DNA of 57,869 nucleotides from positions 1 through 57,869 of the IMG/VR virus record IMGVR_UViG_3300008448_000091. One strand, written 5' to 3'. This stretch comes from a virus. The notes under the pieces were generated by a model that worked only from the letters and a program-made list of their open reading frames with translations, searched no databases and had not been told where the DNA came from. Position numbers and translations under genes: made by a program. Of the stretch, positions 1-6,120 are shown piece after piece (position 1 is the stretch's first letter; the number at the start of each line of letters is the position of its first letter).

Positions 1-72
1 ATATTTCAATTGGTTAGAAACGGGGATGTATATGCCGCGTAATGTGAGTTCGACTCTCACTCCCAACCACCA
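1..72 (+). tRNA. 3' part of a tRNA, identity unassigned
   Basis: The window begins inside a tRNA. A clear T-arm (GTGAG, TTCGACT loop, CTCAC) at about 44-60 is followed by a C/A-rich acceptor strand and an encoded ACCA end. A D-loop with GG is visible near 11-16. The anticodon stem does not fold cleanly: the best 7-base loop gives GTA, but with a mismatched stem and a T at position 37. The anticodon is therefore left open. Confidence 0.7.
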
Positions 73-77
73 AACAA

Positions 78-154
78 GCCCAGGTGATGGAATTGGTATA
101 CGTGTTGGTCTTAGAAGCCAAATTTTGCGAGTTCGAGTCTCGCCCTGGGCACCA
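78..154 (+). tRNA. tRNA-Leu (TAG anticodon)
   Basis: The 7-bp acceptor stem (GCCCAGG with CCTGGGC) is perfect, CCA is encoded, the anticodon loop is CTTAGAA on a TTGGT/GCCAA stem, and the T-stem GCGAG/CTCGC is perfect. The variable region is only 5 nt, whereas bacterial tRNA-Leu normally has a long variable arm. Confidence 0.9.
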
Positions 155-162
155 AATTCGCG

Positions 163-191
163 TTGACTAGTCGCGTACAATATGATAAGAT
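163..191 (+). promoter_or_regulatory. Possible host sigma70-type promoter inside the tRNA cluster
   Basis: A TTGACT -35-like hexamer at 163-168 is separated by 17 nt from a TAAGAT -10-like hexamer at 186-191, just upstream of tRNA-Ala. The match is 5/6 and 4/6 to consensus. It lies in one of the few gaps of the cluster. Confidence 0.4.
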
Positions 192-201
192 ACTAGTCTT
201 T

Positions 202-276
202 GGGGTCATAGCGTAATTGGGAACGCAGTAGCTTTGCAAGCTTCAGTTCAGGGTTCGATTCCCTGTGATTCCACCA
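202..276 (+). tRNA. tRNA-Ala (TGC anticodon)
   Basis: The acceptor GGGGTCA pairs with TGATTCC including two G:U pairs. The anticodon loop is TTTGCAA, the T-arm AGGG-TTCGATT-CCCT is standard, and CCA is encoded. Confidence 0.92.
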
Positions 277-299
277 ATTTAACTTTTTGGGAGTTTATT

Positions 300-500
300 A
301 TGGATGTTAATCAGGCAACAAACTTTTTGGTGTGTTCTATTTTGACAGGATTTGGTTTTATTCTTGTAGCAGCAATTGTGGTTGTCATTAACAACATATT
401 CGCGGCATTTTGGAAACCAATCATTTGGTCAAATATGCTACCAGAGGATATGTTTCCTCAAAGATATGCAGATCAACAAGAAATGTTTCCAAAGAAGTAA
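300..500 (+). CDS. Small single-span membrane protein
   Basis: This 66-residue protein lies between tRNA-Ala and tRNA-Pro. The ATG at 300 is chosen because a GGGAG ribosome binding site sits 7-11 nt upstream; a longer reading of the frame would start inside tRNA-Ala. Residues about 8-40 form one long hydrophobic segment, followed by a polar, Met/Pro-containing tail ending in PKK. It resembles no family I can name. Small inner-membrane proteins encoded in phage tRNA/early regions often act on the host envelope, but nothing in the sequence shows the role. Confidence 0.7.
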   Translation: MDVNQATNFLVCSILTGFGFILVAAIVVVINNIFAAFWKPIIWSNMLPEDMFPQRYADQQEMFPKK

Positions 501-509
501 TCGTTATAT

Positions 510-583
510 CTCCGTGTGGTGAAATGGTATCATTCGTGGTTTGGGGCCATGGGGCGAAGGTTCGATTCCTTCTACGGAGACCA
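510..583 (+). tRNA. tRNA-Pro (TGG anticodon)
   Basis: The acceptor CTCCGTG pairs with TACGGAG. The anticodon loop TTTGGGG lies on a CGTGG/CCATG stem, the T-arm GAAGG-TTCGATT-CCTTC is perfect, and CCA is encoded. Confidence 0.92.
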
Positions 584-593
584 AAGTTTTTAT

Positions 594-668
594 TCCAGAG
601 TAGCACAGCGGTAGTGCAGTTGACTGTTAATCAATTGGTCGTAGGTTCGATCCCTGCCTCTGGAGCCA
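594..668 (+). tRNA. tRNA-Asn (GTT anticodon)
   Basis: The acceptor TCCAGAG/CTCTGGA is perfect, with G as discriminator and CCA encoded. The anticodon loop is CTGTTAA. A GUU anticodon belongs to the GUN class that can carry queuosine at position 34, relevant because the next gene is QueC-like. Confidence 0.93.
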
Positions 669-674
669 ATTTAA

Positions 675-1307
675 ATGTTTAAGACTACATTATTACATAT
701 GAAACAAACAATACTAGCTATGTACTCGGGAGGATTGGACAGTTTGGGTATGTTGTACAAACTTCTAACTGAGGATGCATATAAAGATTACAACCTACAC
801 ATTCATCATATCCACAATGTAAACGTTGAAAATAGACATCATGCAGAATCTGTTGTAGTAAATCAAGTCAAGAAAGAGCTCGCGAACCTGGGGTTCAATT
901 TTATCTACAGTGAAAGTAAAATAATAACACCACCCTTTAACAACAGGTTTATGGTTGATGTGGATATGATGAATTTTTTTGCTGGGTATGTTGCTTCTGT
1001 GAATCCTGATATTGTGAGGGTTGCAATTGGACAGCAAGCTAGTGATGGTGCTCGTCGGCTTGAAGAACGTAGGATTCGTGGTCAAAAAATATTCTCTGTA
1101 TTCTCTACAGCAGAAAAAATATATCCCGTCGGGGATATGACTAAACGACAAATTTATGATATATTACCGGAATCATTACGTAATAAGTTTTGGAGCTGTA
1201 GACGTCCCAACTACGAACAAAAAATTGCCAAGCCTTGCTTAGGATGCGATACTTGTCAAGCATTACAGGATCAAGGTATACCGTTTAATATGGAGATGAT
1301 GCTCTAA
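675..1307 (+). CDS. queC: QueC-like 7-cyano-7-deazaguanine (preQ0) synthase
   Basis: QueC converts 7-carboxy-7-deazaguanine to preQ0 using ATP and ammonia. The 210-residue product shows the PP-loop ATP-binding motif SGGLDS at residues 18-23 and a C-terminal zinc site with C175, C188, C191 and C194 (CLGCDTC), the two family hallmarks. Length is close to bacterial QueC (about 220-230). The start may be M1 or M9 (699); neither has a strong ribosome binding site. The 3' end overlaps tRNA-Tyr by 16 nt. No queD, queE, queF or tgt gene is in the window, so preQ0 could feed tRNA queuosine or 7-deazaguanine DNA modification. The flanking tRNAs (Asn-GUU, Tyr-GUA) are both queuosine substrates in bacteria. 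Confidence 0.85.
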   Translation: MFKTTLLHMKQTILAMYSGGLDSLGMLYKLLTEDAYKDYNLHIHHIHNVNVENRHHAESVVVNQVKKELANLGFNFIYSESKIITPPFNNRFMVDVDMMNFFAGYVASVNPDIVRVAIGQQASDGARRLEERRIRGQKIFSVFSTAEKIYPVGDMTKRQIYDILPESLRNKFWSCRRPNYEQKIAKPCLGCDTCQALQDQGIPFNMEMML

Positions 1308-1373
1308 TGGTAGGGCAGCGGACTGTAACTCCGTGGCTTCGGCGAGTAGGTTCGATTCCTACCATCTCCACCA
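1292..1373 (+). tRNA. tRNA-Tyr (GTA anticodon), overlaps queC
   Basis: The acceptor GGAGATG/CATCTCC is perfect, the anticodon loop is CTGTAAC, and an 11-nt variable arm with a TTCG turn is typical of bacterial tRNA-Tyr. CCA is encoded. The first 16 bases are also the last codons and stop of the QueC-like gene. Confidence 0.93.
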
Positions 1374-1377
1374 ATTT

Positions 1378-1452
1378 GGGTCTTTAGTAAAATGAATATT
1401 ACACAACGCTACGAACGTTGAAGTGGGAGTTTGATTCTCTCAAGACCCTCCA
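1378..1452 (+). tRNA. tRNA-Arg (ACG anticodon)
   Basis: The acceptor GGGTCTT/AAGACCC is perfect with an encoded CCA. The anticodon stem CAACG/CGTTG is perfect with loop CTACGAA. A34 would need host TadA editing to inosine. The discriminator is T. Confidence 0.88.
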
Positions 1453-1459
1453 ATTTTAT

Positions 1460-1532
1460 GCGGGTAAGCACAAGGTGTGTCGCCAGCCTTCCAAGCTGTG
1501 CAGTTGGGGTTCGAATCCCCATACCCGCTCCA
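1460..1532 (+). tRNA. tRNA-Gly (TCC anticodon)
   Basis: The acceptor GCGGGTA/TACCCGC is perfect. The anticodon loop CTTCCAA lies on a CCAGC/GCTGT stem with one end mismatch. The T-arm GGGG-TTCGAAT-CCCC is perfect and CCA is encoded. Confidence 0.92.
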
Positions 1533-1534
1533 AT

Positions 1535-1609
1535 GCCTCGTTAACTCAGTGGTAGAGTAGCGCCCTTACAAGGCGAATGTCGGCAGTTCGACCCTGTCAC
1601 GAGGTACCA
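1535..1609 (+). tRNA. tRNA-Val (TAC anticodon)
   Basis: The acceptor GCCTCGT/ACGAGGT has one G:U pair. The anticodon loop CTTACAA lies on a GCGCC/GGCGA stem. CCA is encoded. Confidence 0.9.
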
Positions 1610-1615
1610 GTTTGT

Positions 1616-1689
1616 TTCTCCCTAGTGTAATGGCAGCACGTCGGTCTCCAAAACCGTTAGTAAGAGTTCGAGTCTCTTGGGGGATGCCA
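1616..1689 (+). tRNA. tRNA-Trp (CCA anticodon)
   Basis: The acceptor TTCTCCC pairs with GGGGGAT except for a T:T at the first position. The anticodon loop CTCCAAA lies on a TCGGT/ACCGT stem, the T-arm AAGAG-TTCGAGT-CTCTT is perfect, the discriminator is G and CCA is encoded. Confidence 0.85.
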
Positions 1690-1694
1690 ATTTT

Positions 1695-1769
1695 GCCGAC
1701 TTAGCACAGTGGTAGTGCAATCGCCTTGTAAGCGATAGGTCATCAGTTCGAATCCGATAGTCGGCACCA
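1695..1769 (+). tRNA. tRNA-Thr (TGT anticodon)
   Basis: The acceptor GCCGACT/AGTCGGC is perfect, the anticodon stem ATCGC/GCGAT is perfect with loop CTTGTAA, and CCA is encoded. Confidence 0.93.
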
Positions 1770-1776
1770 TACATAT

Positions 1777-1868
1777 GGAAAGTAATGCAGTGGGGTTGGT
1801 CCCGCGACTGGCCTTGAAAACCAGGTTCTCTTAACGGGGATGGGGTTCGACTCCTCTGCTTTCCGCCA
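1777..1868 (+). tRNA. tRNA-Ser (TGA anticodon)
   Basis: The acceptor GGAAAGT/GCTTTCC ends in discriminator G and encoded CCA. The anticodon loop is CTTGAAA; the closing pair of its stem is a mismatch. The long variable arm fits class II tRNA-Ser. Confidence 0.9.
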
Positions 1869-1876
1869 ACAATTTA

Positions 1877-1966
1877 GGAACGGTCCCATAATGGTATTGG
1901 AGCGGATTGCTAATCCGTCGATCGGTGAAAGCTGGTTTAAGAGTTCGAGTCTCTTTCGTTCCGCCA
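1877..1966 (+). tRNA. tRNA-Ser (GCT anticodon)
   Basis: The acceptor GGAACGG/TCGTTCC, anticodon loop TTGCTAA, long variable arm (class II), discriminator G and encoded CCA all fit tRNA-Ser. Confidence 0.92.
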
Positions 1967-1974
1967 AACAATAT

Positions 1975-2049
1975 CTGGCGGTAGTATAATGGATAATACA
2001 GTTGCCTTCTAAGCAATCAATCCAGGTTCGATTCCTGGTCGCCGGACCA
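1975..2049 (+). tRNA. tRNA-Arg (TCT anticodon)
   Basis: The acceptor CTGGCGG/TCGCCGG contains two wobble pairs. The anticodon loop CTTCTAA lies on a GTTGC/GCAAT stem, the T-arm CCAGG-TTCGATT-CCTGG is perfect, and CCA is encoded. Confidence 0.92.
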
Positions 2050-2066
2050 TATATATTAGATATAAT

Positions 2067-2141
2067 GCGCTTGTAGCTTAATGGTAAAGCAGTCGACTCA
2101 TAATCGATCGAGTGGGAGTTCAATTCTCTCCAGGCGTACCA
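2067..2141 (+). tRNA. tRNA with CAT anticodon (elongator Met or Ile2)
   Basis: The acceptor GCGCTTG/CAGGCGT pairs with two wobbles, the anticodon loop is CTCATAA on GTCGA/TCGAT, and CCA is encoded. Sequence alone does not separate elongator Met from lysidine-modified Ile. Confidence 0.88.
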
Positions 2142-2159
2142 ACTTGATATGGAGTTAGA

Positions 2160-2792
2160 ATGAGTGATAGTGAAAATTTAAAAGTATTAAAAGGTTCTTG
2201 TAGAACTAAGCACCTTGATGTTCGTAAGAATGAACAAGTTGAGCGTGACTTTAGAAGTTTTATTCCTAAAGACTATCTCAGATTAGAACCGTGGGAGATT
2301 GAATACCTCTACCTGATTGGTAAACGATCAAAGTTTGGTATTCTTGAGACAGGACGGTTCCAAGGTGGATCTACTCTTGTGTTTGCTCACGCCAATAAAG
2401 ACGTTCCCATTTATTCAATTGATATCAACCCAATCGACGACCAACTACTTGGTACAGTGATGTCCCAATGTAAGGTTGCTCGTAACGACGTCCATCTAAT
2501 TATTGGTGACTCACAAAAAACAAAGTATACAGTTATCCATCGGTATGATGTATTGTTTGTTGATGGAGACCATTCGTATCAAGGATGTTTGAACGATCTT
2601 AATAATTGGTGGGATCAGTTAGAAGTTGGTGGGCATGTAGTTTGTCACGATTGTTATTTTGGTAATGAAGTACAGGATGCCGTGCTTGACTTCATTTCTA
2701 ATAAGAATGTGAGAATCTTTATATCACCATACAATCCAAATGCACACAAGAATATGCCACATGGCTCTTTGTGTCACTTTCAAAAATTATAA
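2160..2792 (+). CDS. Class I SAM-dependent methyltransferase-like protein
   Basis: The 210-residue product has a Rossmann methyltransferase core of the Methyltransf_24 type. Motif I reads ILETGRFQGGST (61-72), an acidic strand end follows at D88 (YSIDIN), and the FVDGDHSY segment at 133-140 carries the Asp and His typical of this group. A CHDCYFG segment near 162-168 may be part of the active site. The substrate is unknown; related phage proteins sit near glycan-modifying genes or tRNAs. The gene is embedded in the tRNA cluster, with the initiator-like tRNA starting directly after its TAA. Confidence 0.75.
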   Translation: MSDSENLKVLKGSCRTKHLDVRKNEQVERDFRSFIPKDYLRLEPWEIEYLYLIGKRSKFGILETGRFQGGSTLVFAHANKDVPIYSIDINPIDDQLLGTVMSQCKVARNDVHLIIGDSQKTKYTVIHRYDVLFVDGDHSYQGCLNDLNNWWDQLEVGGHVVCHDCYFGNEVQDAVLDFISNKNVRIFISPYNPNAHKNMPHGSLCHFQKL

Positions 2793-2863
2793 CGCGGGGA
2801 TTCAGGGTAAGGGTCAGTCTCATAAGCTCGGCTTTGGAGGTTCAAATCCTCCCCCCGCAACCA
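2793..2863 (+). tRNA. Initiator-like tRNA-fMet (CAT anticodon)
   Basis: The gene starts CGCGGGG and ends CCCCGCA-A-CCA, giving an unpaired C1 opposite A72, the feature that bacterial initiator tRNAs use for formylation and to avoid elongation. The anticodon loop CTCATAA and T-arm GGAGG-TTCAAAT-CCTCC also match the initiator pattern. Two things are odd: the stretch between acceptor and anticodon stem is several bases short, so the D-arm is reduced, and the anticodon stem (TCAGT/GCTCG) has a C:C mismatch and lacks the three G:C pairs of classical initiators. It may be partly decayed. Confidence 0.75.
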
Positions 2864-2868
2864 TTAAC

Positions 2869-2943
2869 GGTGATATAGCCTAGACGGATAGGCACGGGTT
2901 TCATACGCCTGACAGGAAGGATCGTTACCTTCTATCACCACCA
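2869..2943 (+). tRNA. tRNA with CAT anticodon (Met or Ile2)
   Basis: The acceptor GGTGATA/TATCACC is perfect, the anticodon loop TTCATAC lies on CGGGT/GCCTG, the T-stem GAAGG/CCTTC is perfect with an unusual ATCGTTA loop, and CCA is encoded. It is the third CAT tRNA of the cluster; one of the three is probably read as Ile2. Confidence 0.85.
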
Positions 2944-2956
2944 CAGAGGAAATTAT

Positions 2957-3193
2957 ATGTCACATGGTGGAAAAGGATCTAAGCCGCGGCCTTACAGTGT
3001 AAGCCAGGTTGAGTATGAATCGCGCTGGGATGCTATCTTTGGTCGCGATCTAAAAGAAGAAGATAATACTGGAACTTCAAAAAACGAGTATAATGATATT
3101 CTTACAACAGAACAGGCGCTAACAGAAAGTGTTGGAGCTAGCGGGGTGCATAATGAGGAAGTTAAATCTAGCGGAAGTAAAGGAATTTATTGA
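2957..3193 (+). CDS. Small conserved phage protein (MSHGGKGSKPRP type)
   Basis: The 78-residue protein begins MSHGGKGSKPRPYSV and contains RWDAIFGRD at about 23-31. This N-terminal block is widespread in marine T4-like phages, but no function is established that I know of. The C-terminal half is polar and low in hydrophobics. An AGAGGAA ribosome binding site precedes the ATG. The 3' end overlaps the next gene by about 40 nt. Confidence 0.75.
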   Translation: MSHGGKGSKPRPYSVSQVEYESRWDAIFGRDLKEEDNTGTSKNEYNDILTTEQALTESVGASGVHNEEVKSSGSKGIY

Positions 3194-3623
3194 CGCTCAA
3201 TCACCATCTACAAAGATCTATATTGGCGCTGACTCTGAACGTTTCAAAATAGACGGGAAGTGGTACGCTGATTATACTTTAGCTATTGTTGTTCATATTG
3301 ACGGTTGCCATGGATGTAAAATCTTTGGTGAAGTTCACCGTGAACTTGATTATGATCAAAAGAAAAGTAAGCCAGCTCTTCGTTTAATGAATGAGGTGTA
3401 TAAAGTATCTGATCTATTTCAATCGTTAGCTGATGTACTCGAAGACCGGTATGTTGAGGTTCACTTGGATATCAACCCAGATCAAATGTTTGGTTCTAGC
3501 TGTGTTGTACAACAAGCAATTGGATACATTAAAGGAACATGTAATGTTATTCCGATGGTCAAACCAAAAGCATTTGCTGCATCATATGCTGCTGACCGCC
3601 TGAAAGAAGTTTTGGCAGCTTAA
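3153..3623 (+). CDS. RNase H-like fold protein (DUF458/YkuK-type)
   Basis: The 156-residue product has a DUF458-like RNase H fold signature: the first acidic strand reads IYIGADSERF, a second region reads VEVHLDINPD, and the C-terminal part has PKAFAASYAAD. Members are found in Bacillus (YkuK) and many phages and may be nucleases, but activity is not proven for the family. I prefer the ATG at 3153 (MRKLNL); a GTG 24 nt upstream is in frame. It overlaps the upstream gene and is followed at once by a terminator. Confidence 0.65.
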   Translation: MRKLNLAEVKEFIDAQSPSTKIYIGADSERFKIDGKWYADYTLAIVVHIDGCHGCKIFGEVHRELDYDQKKSKPALRLMNEVYKVSDLFQSLADVLEDRYVEVHLDINPDQMFGSSCVVQQAIGYIKGTCNVIPMVKPKAFAASYAADRLKEVLAA

Positions 3624-3626
3624 ATT

Positions 3627-3652
3627 GAGGTCGCTATGCGGCCTCTTTTTTT
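3627..3652 (+). terminator. Rho-independent terminator
   Basis: GAGGTCGC and GCGGCCTC form an 8-bp stem (one G:U) around TAT, followed by seven T residues. It ends the plus-strand unit and overlaps the last codons of the converging GNAT-like gene. Confidence 0.85.
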
Positions 3653-4251
3653 GCCTCTATTGTTTTCCAATCAAAGCTCCACGTTGGATCTAGTTTTTCG
3701 TATATTACCCACTGTGGTGTACTTCTTATCATTACCGGAAACCCAACTTCATGCATTCCGCTGAAGAACAAATTCTCAGGATTCCTTTTTATCTTCTTCT
3801 CTCCCAATCGTGTTCTTTTGAATATATGTACAATGTTCTTATTATATTGATTCAGGGTTAAACATATTGAATTAAACTTGTTATCAATTGCCCATTCCTT
3901 GTGTATACTTAACATTTGGGTTGGTACCTGTAAGTTTCTATATTCCTTTTGAACCCACGTTCTTACGCCAGCAATTGCAAGGTCGTTACAAAAAGAGCTT
4001 TTGTAAATTCCACCGCATGCTACTACGGAGTCATTGTCAAAAAGAATAAAGAACTCTCCATCTTGATTAAATCTATTTGTTTTTTCAAGTATGAAGGGAA
4101 GAGTGTTGCTTCTTACCGGCCAATCACTACTCCACATATTATTATGTGCAGGCATGTTATCTTCTTTGCTTGCTTCTTTGCAAAACATAAAAAAATTATG
4201 TTTTTGAAGAGGTGTAAGATCGGGATACCTAACAGGTTTAAAGGTCGTCAT
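3634..4251 (-). CDS. GNAT-like acetyltransferase, probable
   Basis: The 205-residue protein has a central sheet-like region (EFFILFDNDSVVACGGIYKSS) followed by VRTWVQKEYRNLQVPTQML (about 95-115), which resembles acetyl-CoA binding motif A of GNAT enzymes, then an NQYN segment. Fold assignment is from pattern only and the P-loop is not canonical. The gene stands alone on the minus strand between two plus-strand units. Related proteins are common in marine phages but their substrates are unknown. Confidence 0.5.
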   Translation of the reverse strand: MTTFKPVRYPDLTPLQKHNFFMFCKEASKEDNMPAHNNMWSSDWPVRSNTLPFILEKTNRFNQDGEFFILFDNDSVVACGGIYKSSFCNDLAIAGVRTWVQKEYRNLQVPTQMLSIHKEWAIDNKFNSICLTLNQYNKNIVHIFKRTRLGEKKIKRNPENLFFSGMHEVGFPVMIRSTPQWVIYEKLDPTWSFDWKTIEAKKEAA

Positions 4252-4269
4252 AAATAATTACCATTATAA

Positions 4270-4277
4270 TATAAATA
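4270..4277 (+). promoter_or_regulatory. T4-type late promoter box before the desaturases
   Basis: An exact TATAAATA octamer lies 5 nt before the ATG of the first desaturase. With T4 spacing, transcription would begin at about the start codon, so either the message is leaderless or it also arises from farther upstream. Confidence 0.55.
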
Positions 4278-4282
4278 CAGCT

Positions 4283-5038
4283 ATGAAGTTTTTTTCATCA
4301 TCACCCAACTCACTTTTTGTTGTACAACTAATTACGTTTGTACTCGTGGCTGTAGGTTTATTTATAGTAGACTATAGTTGGTATTATGTTATGTTGAGTG
4401 TCTTAATGTTTTACTGTTACACGGTGCTGGGTATAGGGCTGATGCTGCACCGGTTTTATACACATAAGAGTTTTGAGCTCAGTCCTGCTATAAAGTGGGT
4501 CCTTACTACATTTGCCGTACTAGCAGGTCGCGGTAGTCCGTTAGGATGGGTGTACATACATAGGCTGCATCACGCAACATCTGATACAGAAAAAGACCCA
4601 CACAGTCCCCATTTCAGTACGTTTAAGTTTATTAGGTTCAAACCTGTAGTAGATTCAACAAAGAAAATTAATTATTTTATTATTAAAGATATCATGTCAC
4701 CAGCTCAGATAAAAATAGATAATTATTATTTGTTGTTTGTGTTGGGATTCCCTATAGGGTTAAGTTTACTCAGTTATAATTTAGTGTTTTACATCTGGGC
4801 GTTGCCTGTGTTCACAGTGGGTGTAACACAATTGTTATTTAACTATGTCTCCCACATGTACGGATATAGAAACATTGATACTAAAGACCGTAGTACGAAC
4901 AACGTACTTCTATGGCCATTCATAATGGGAGAAGCGTGGCATAATAACCACCATGGTAACCCAAGTTCACCGACTACAAATATACGTTGGTGGGAAATCG
5001 ATCCAGCAGGTTTTATTATTAGGATGATTAGGAAATGA
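4283..5038 (+). CDS. Membrane fatty-acid (acyl-lipid) desaturase 1
   Basis: Desaturases of this family insert a cis double bond into acyl chains using two irons held by histidines. All three boxes are present: HRFYTH (56-61), HRLHH (93-97) and HNNHH (220-224). The 251 residues include paired hydrophobic segments near 13-55 and 145-185, fitting a compact bacterial delta-9-like enzyme (DesC/stearoyl-CoA type). Its last four bases overlap the next desaturase (ATGA), so the two are probably co-translated. It follows a late promoter box, suggesting late expression; a likely role is changing host membrane fluidity, which is inference. Confidence 0.88.
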   Translation: MKFFSSSPNSLFVVQLITFVLVAVGLFIVDYSWYYVMLSVLMFYCYTVLGIGLMLHRFYTHKSFELSPAIKWVLTTFAVLAGRGSPLGWVYIHRLHHATSDTEKDPHSPHFSTFKFIRFKPVVDSTKKINYFIIKDIMSPAQIKIDNYYLLFVLGFPIGLSLLSYNLVFYIWALPVFTVGVTQLLFNYVSHMYGYRNIDTKDRSTNNVLLWPFIMGEAWHNNHHGNPSSPTTNIRWWEIDPAGFIIRMIRK

Positions 5039-5829
5039 AAAAATACTTGTATCCACGGGAGTGGGTTTTCATAATATTACAATTGTTAGCTGGTGGTGTA
5101 ACAATATGGGCTATATTTAATCCAGCCAGTGTGCAGTATTGGTTGTTATCATTGTTTGGTTATTTTTTAATAACGTGTCTTGGTATTACCGTTACATTTC
5201 ATAGATTGCTAACACACAACTCATATACACTATGGAAACCTTTTGAATACTTGTTTAGTTACTTTGCTAACATAGGATGTACGGGAAGTAGTGTGGGTTG
5301 GGTGTATGTTCATAGACTACATCATAGATATTCCGATCAACCTGGAGATCCCCATAGTCCGACAACTCTGGGTCCTGTTGGTGCTATCCTTGGCGATTAT
5401 GGTAATGGTTTCAATAAATGGGTTGTTAGAGATATCATTAAGGATCCCGTGCATAGGTTCATGCATGAGTATTATACAGGTATCGTATTGTTAACTTTAA
5501 CCGTATTGATGCTTATAGATCCCTTGCTCGCCGTCTATCTTTATGGTATTCCTGTGTTTATGAATACATTAGCATCACGTCTTAGTAATTGGATTAATCA
5601 TACGGCGGTATTTGGAAGAAAGCCAATCAAAACCAGTGATCACTCACAGAACATTTGGTGGTGGGCGTTGTTAACGTTTGGAGAAGGTTGGCATAATAAT
5701 CACCACGCACATCCTGGTGACTACCGTCTTGGACGTCGCTGGTGGGAGTTTGACGTGGCAAAGTATATCATCGAGTTCTTGTTCATTATACAACTTGCTC
5801 ACAAAAAAGTAAGAAGAGTTACAACCTAG
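5035..5829 (+). CDS. Membrane fatty-acid (acyl-lipid) desaturase 2
   Basis: This 264-residue paralogue of the upstream gene has its histidine boxes at the same residue numbers: HRLLTH (56-61), HRLHH (93-97) and HNNHH (220-224). It has hydrophobic segments near 10-55 and 150-185 and a WWEFD motif after the last box, matching WWEID in its neighbour. Sequence identity is moderate, so the pair is an old duplication or a co-acquired pair, possibly with different regiospecificity. Start and stop overlap as ATGA with the upstream gene. Confidence 0.88.
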   Translation: MKKYLYPREWVFIILQLLAGGVTIWAIFNPASVQYWLLSLFGYFLITCLGITVTFHRLLTHNSYTLWKPFEYLFSYFANIGCTGSSVGWVYVHRLHHRYSDQPGDPHSPTTLGPVGAILGDYGNGFNKWVVRDIIKDPVHRFMHEYYTGIVLLTLTVLMLIDPLLAVYLYGIPVFMNTLASRLSNWINHTAVFGRKPIKTSDHSQNIWWWALLTFGEGWHNNHHAHPGDYRLGRRWWEFDVAKYIIEFLFIIQLAHKKVRRVTT

Positions 5830-5886
5830 TTGTCTTTTACCAGCATCTCATGGATAGTTGGCTGATTCACACACAAACGAGATCAA

Positions 5887-6120
5887 ATGGAATTTAGTCC
5901 GGTTAAAACACTTAAAGACTTTCAGCGAGAAGTCGAACAGCTTGCTTTCGAAAAGCGCATTGACTTTATGGAGGCTGTGATATTATACTGTGAACAAACA
6001 GGCATGGAGGTTGAGGCTGCTGGTAGCCTCATCAAGTCAAGTGCAAAGATGAAAGCACGCATTCAAGATGAAGCTGAGCAACTGAACTACTTCCCTAAGA
6101 CCGCCAAGCTACCAATATAA
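5887..6120 (+). CDS. 33: Late transcription co-activator gp33-like
   Basis: T4 gp33 bridges the RNA polymerase beta flap and the sliding clamp to activate late promoters. This 77-residue protein has the short helical pattern of marine T4-like gp33, with MEAVILYCEQTGMEVE in the middle and a basic PKTAKLPI end. T4 gp33 is longer (112). The placement directly before gp59 and gp32, as in other T4-like phages, supports the call. It shares one base with the gp59 start (TAATG). Confidence 0.75.
   Translation: MEFSPVKTLKDFQREVEQLAFEKRIDFMEAVILYCEQTGMEVEAAGSLIKSSAKMKARIQDEAEQLNYFPKTAKLPI

Noticed and set aside
16-40. Assignment of the first, truncated tRNA as tRNA-Tyr (GTA)
   Set aside because: The anticodon stem is mismatched, position 37 would be T, there is no long variable arm, and a proper tRNA-Tyr is present at 1292.
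1743-2123. Minus-strand open frame of 126 codons across the tRNA cluster
   Set aside because: It runs antisense through several complete tRNA genes; the apparent protein is a translation of tRNA stems.
3129-3152. GTG start for the RNase H-like gene
   Set aside because: It has no ribosome binding site and adds eight residues unlike the family start; the ATG at 3153 is preferred, without full certainty.
4359-4366. TATAAATA on the minus strand inside desaturase 1, possible late promoter for the GNAT-like gene
   Set aside because: It would give a leader of about 100 nt and lies within coding sequence of an AT-rich genome; chance occurrence is plausible.
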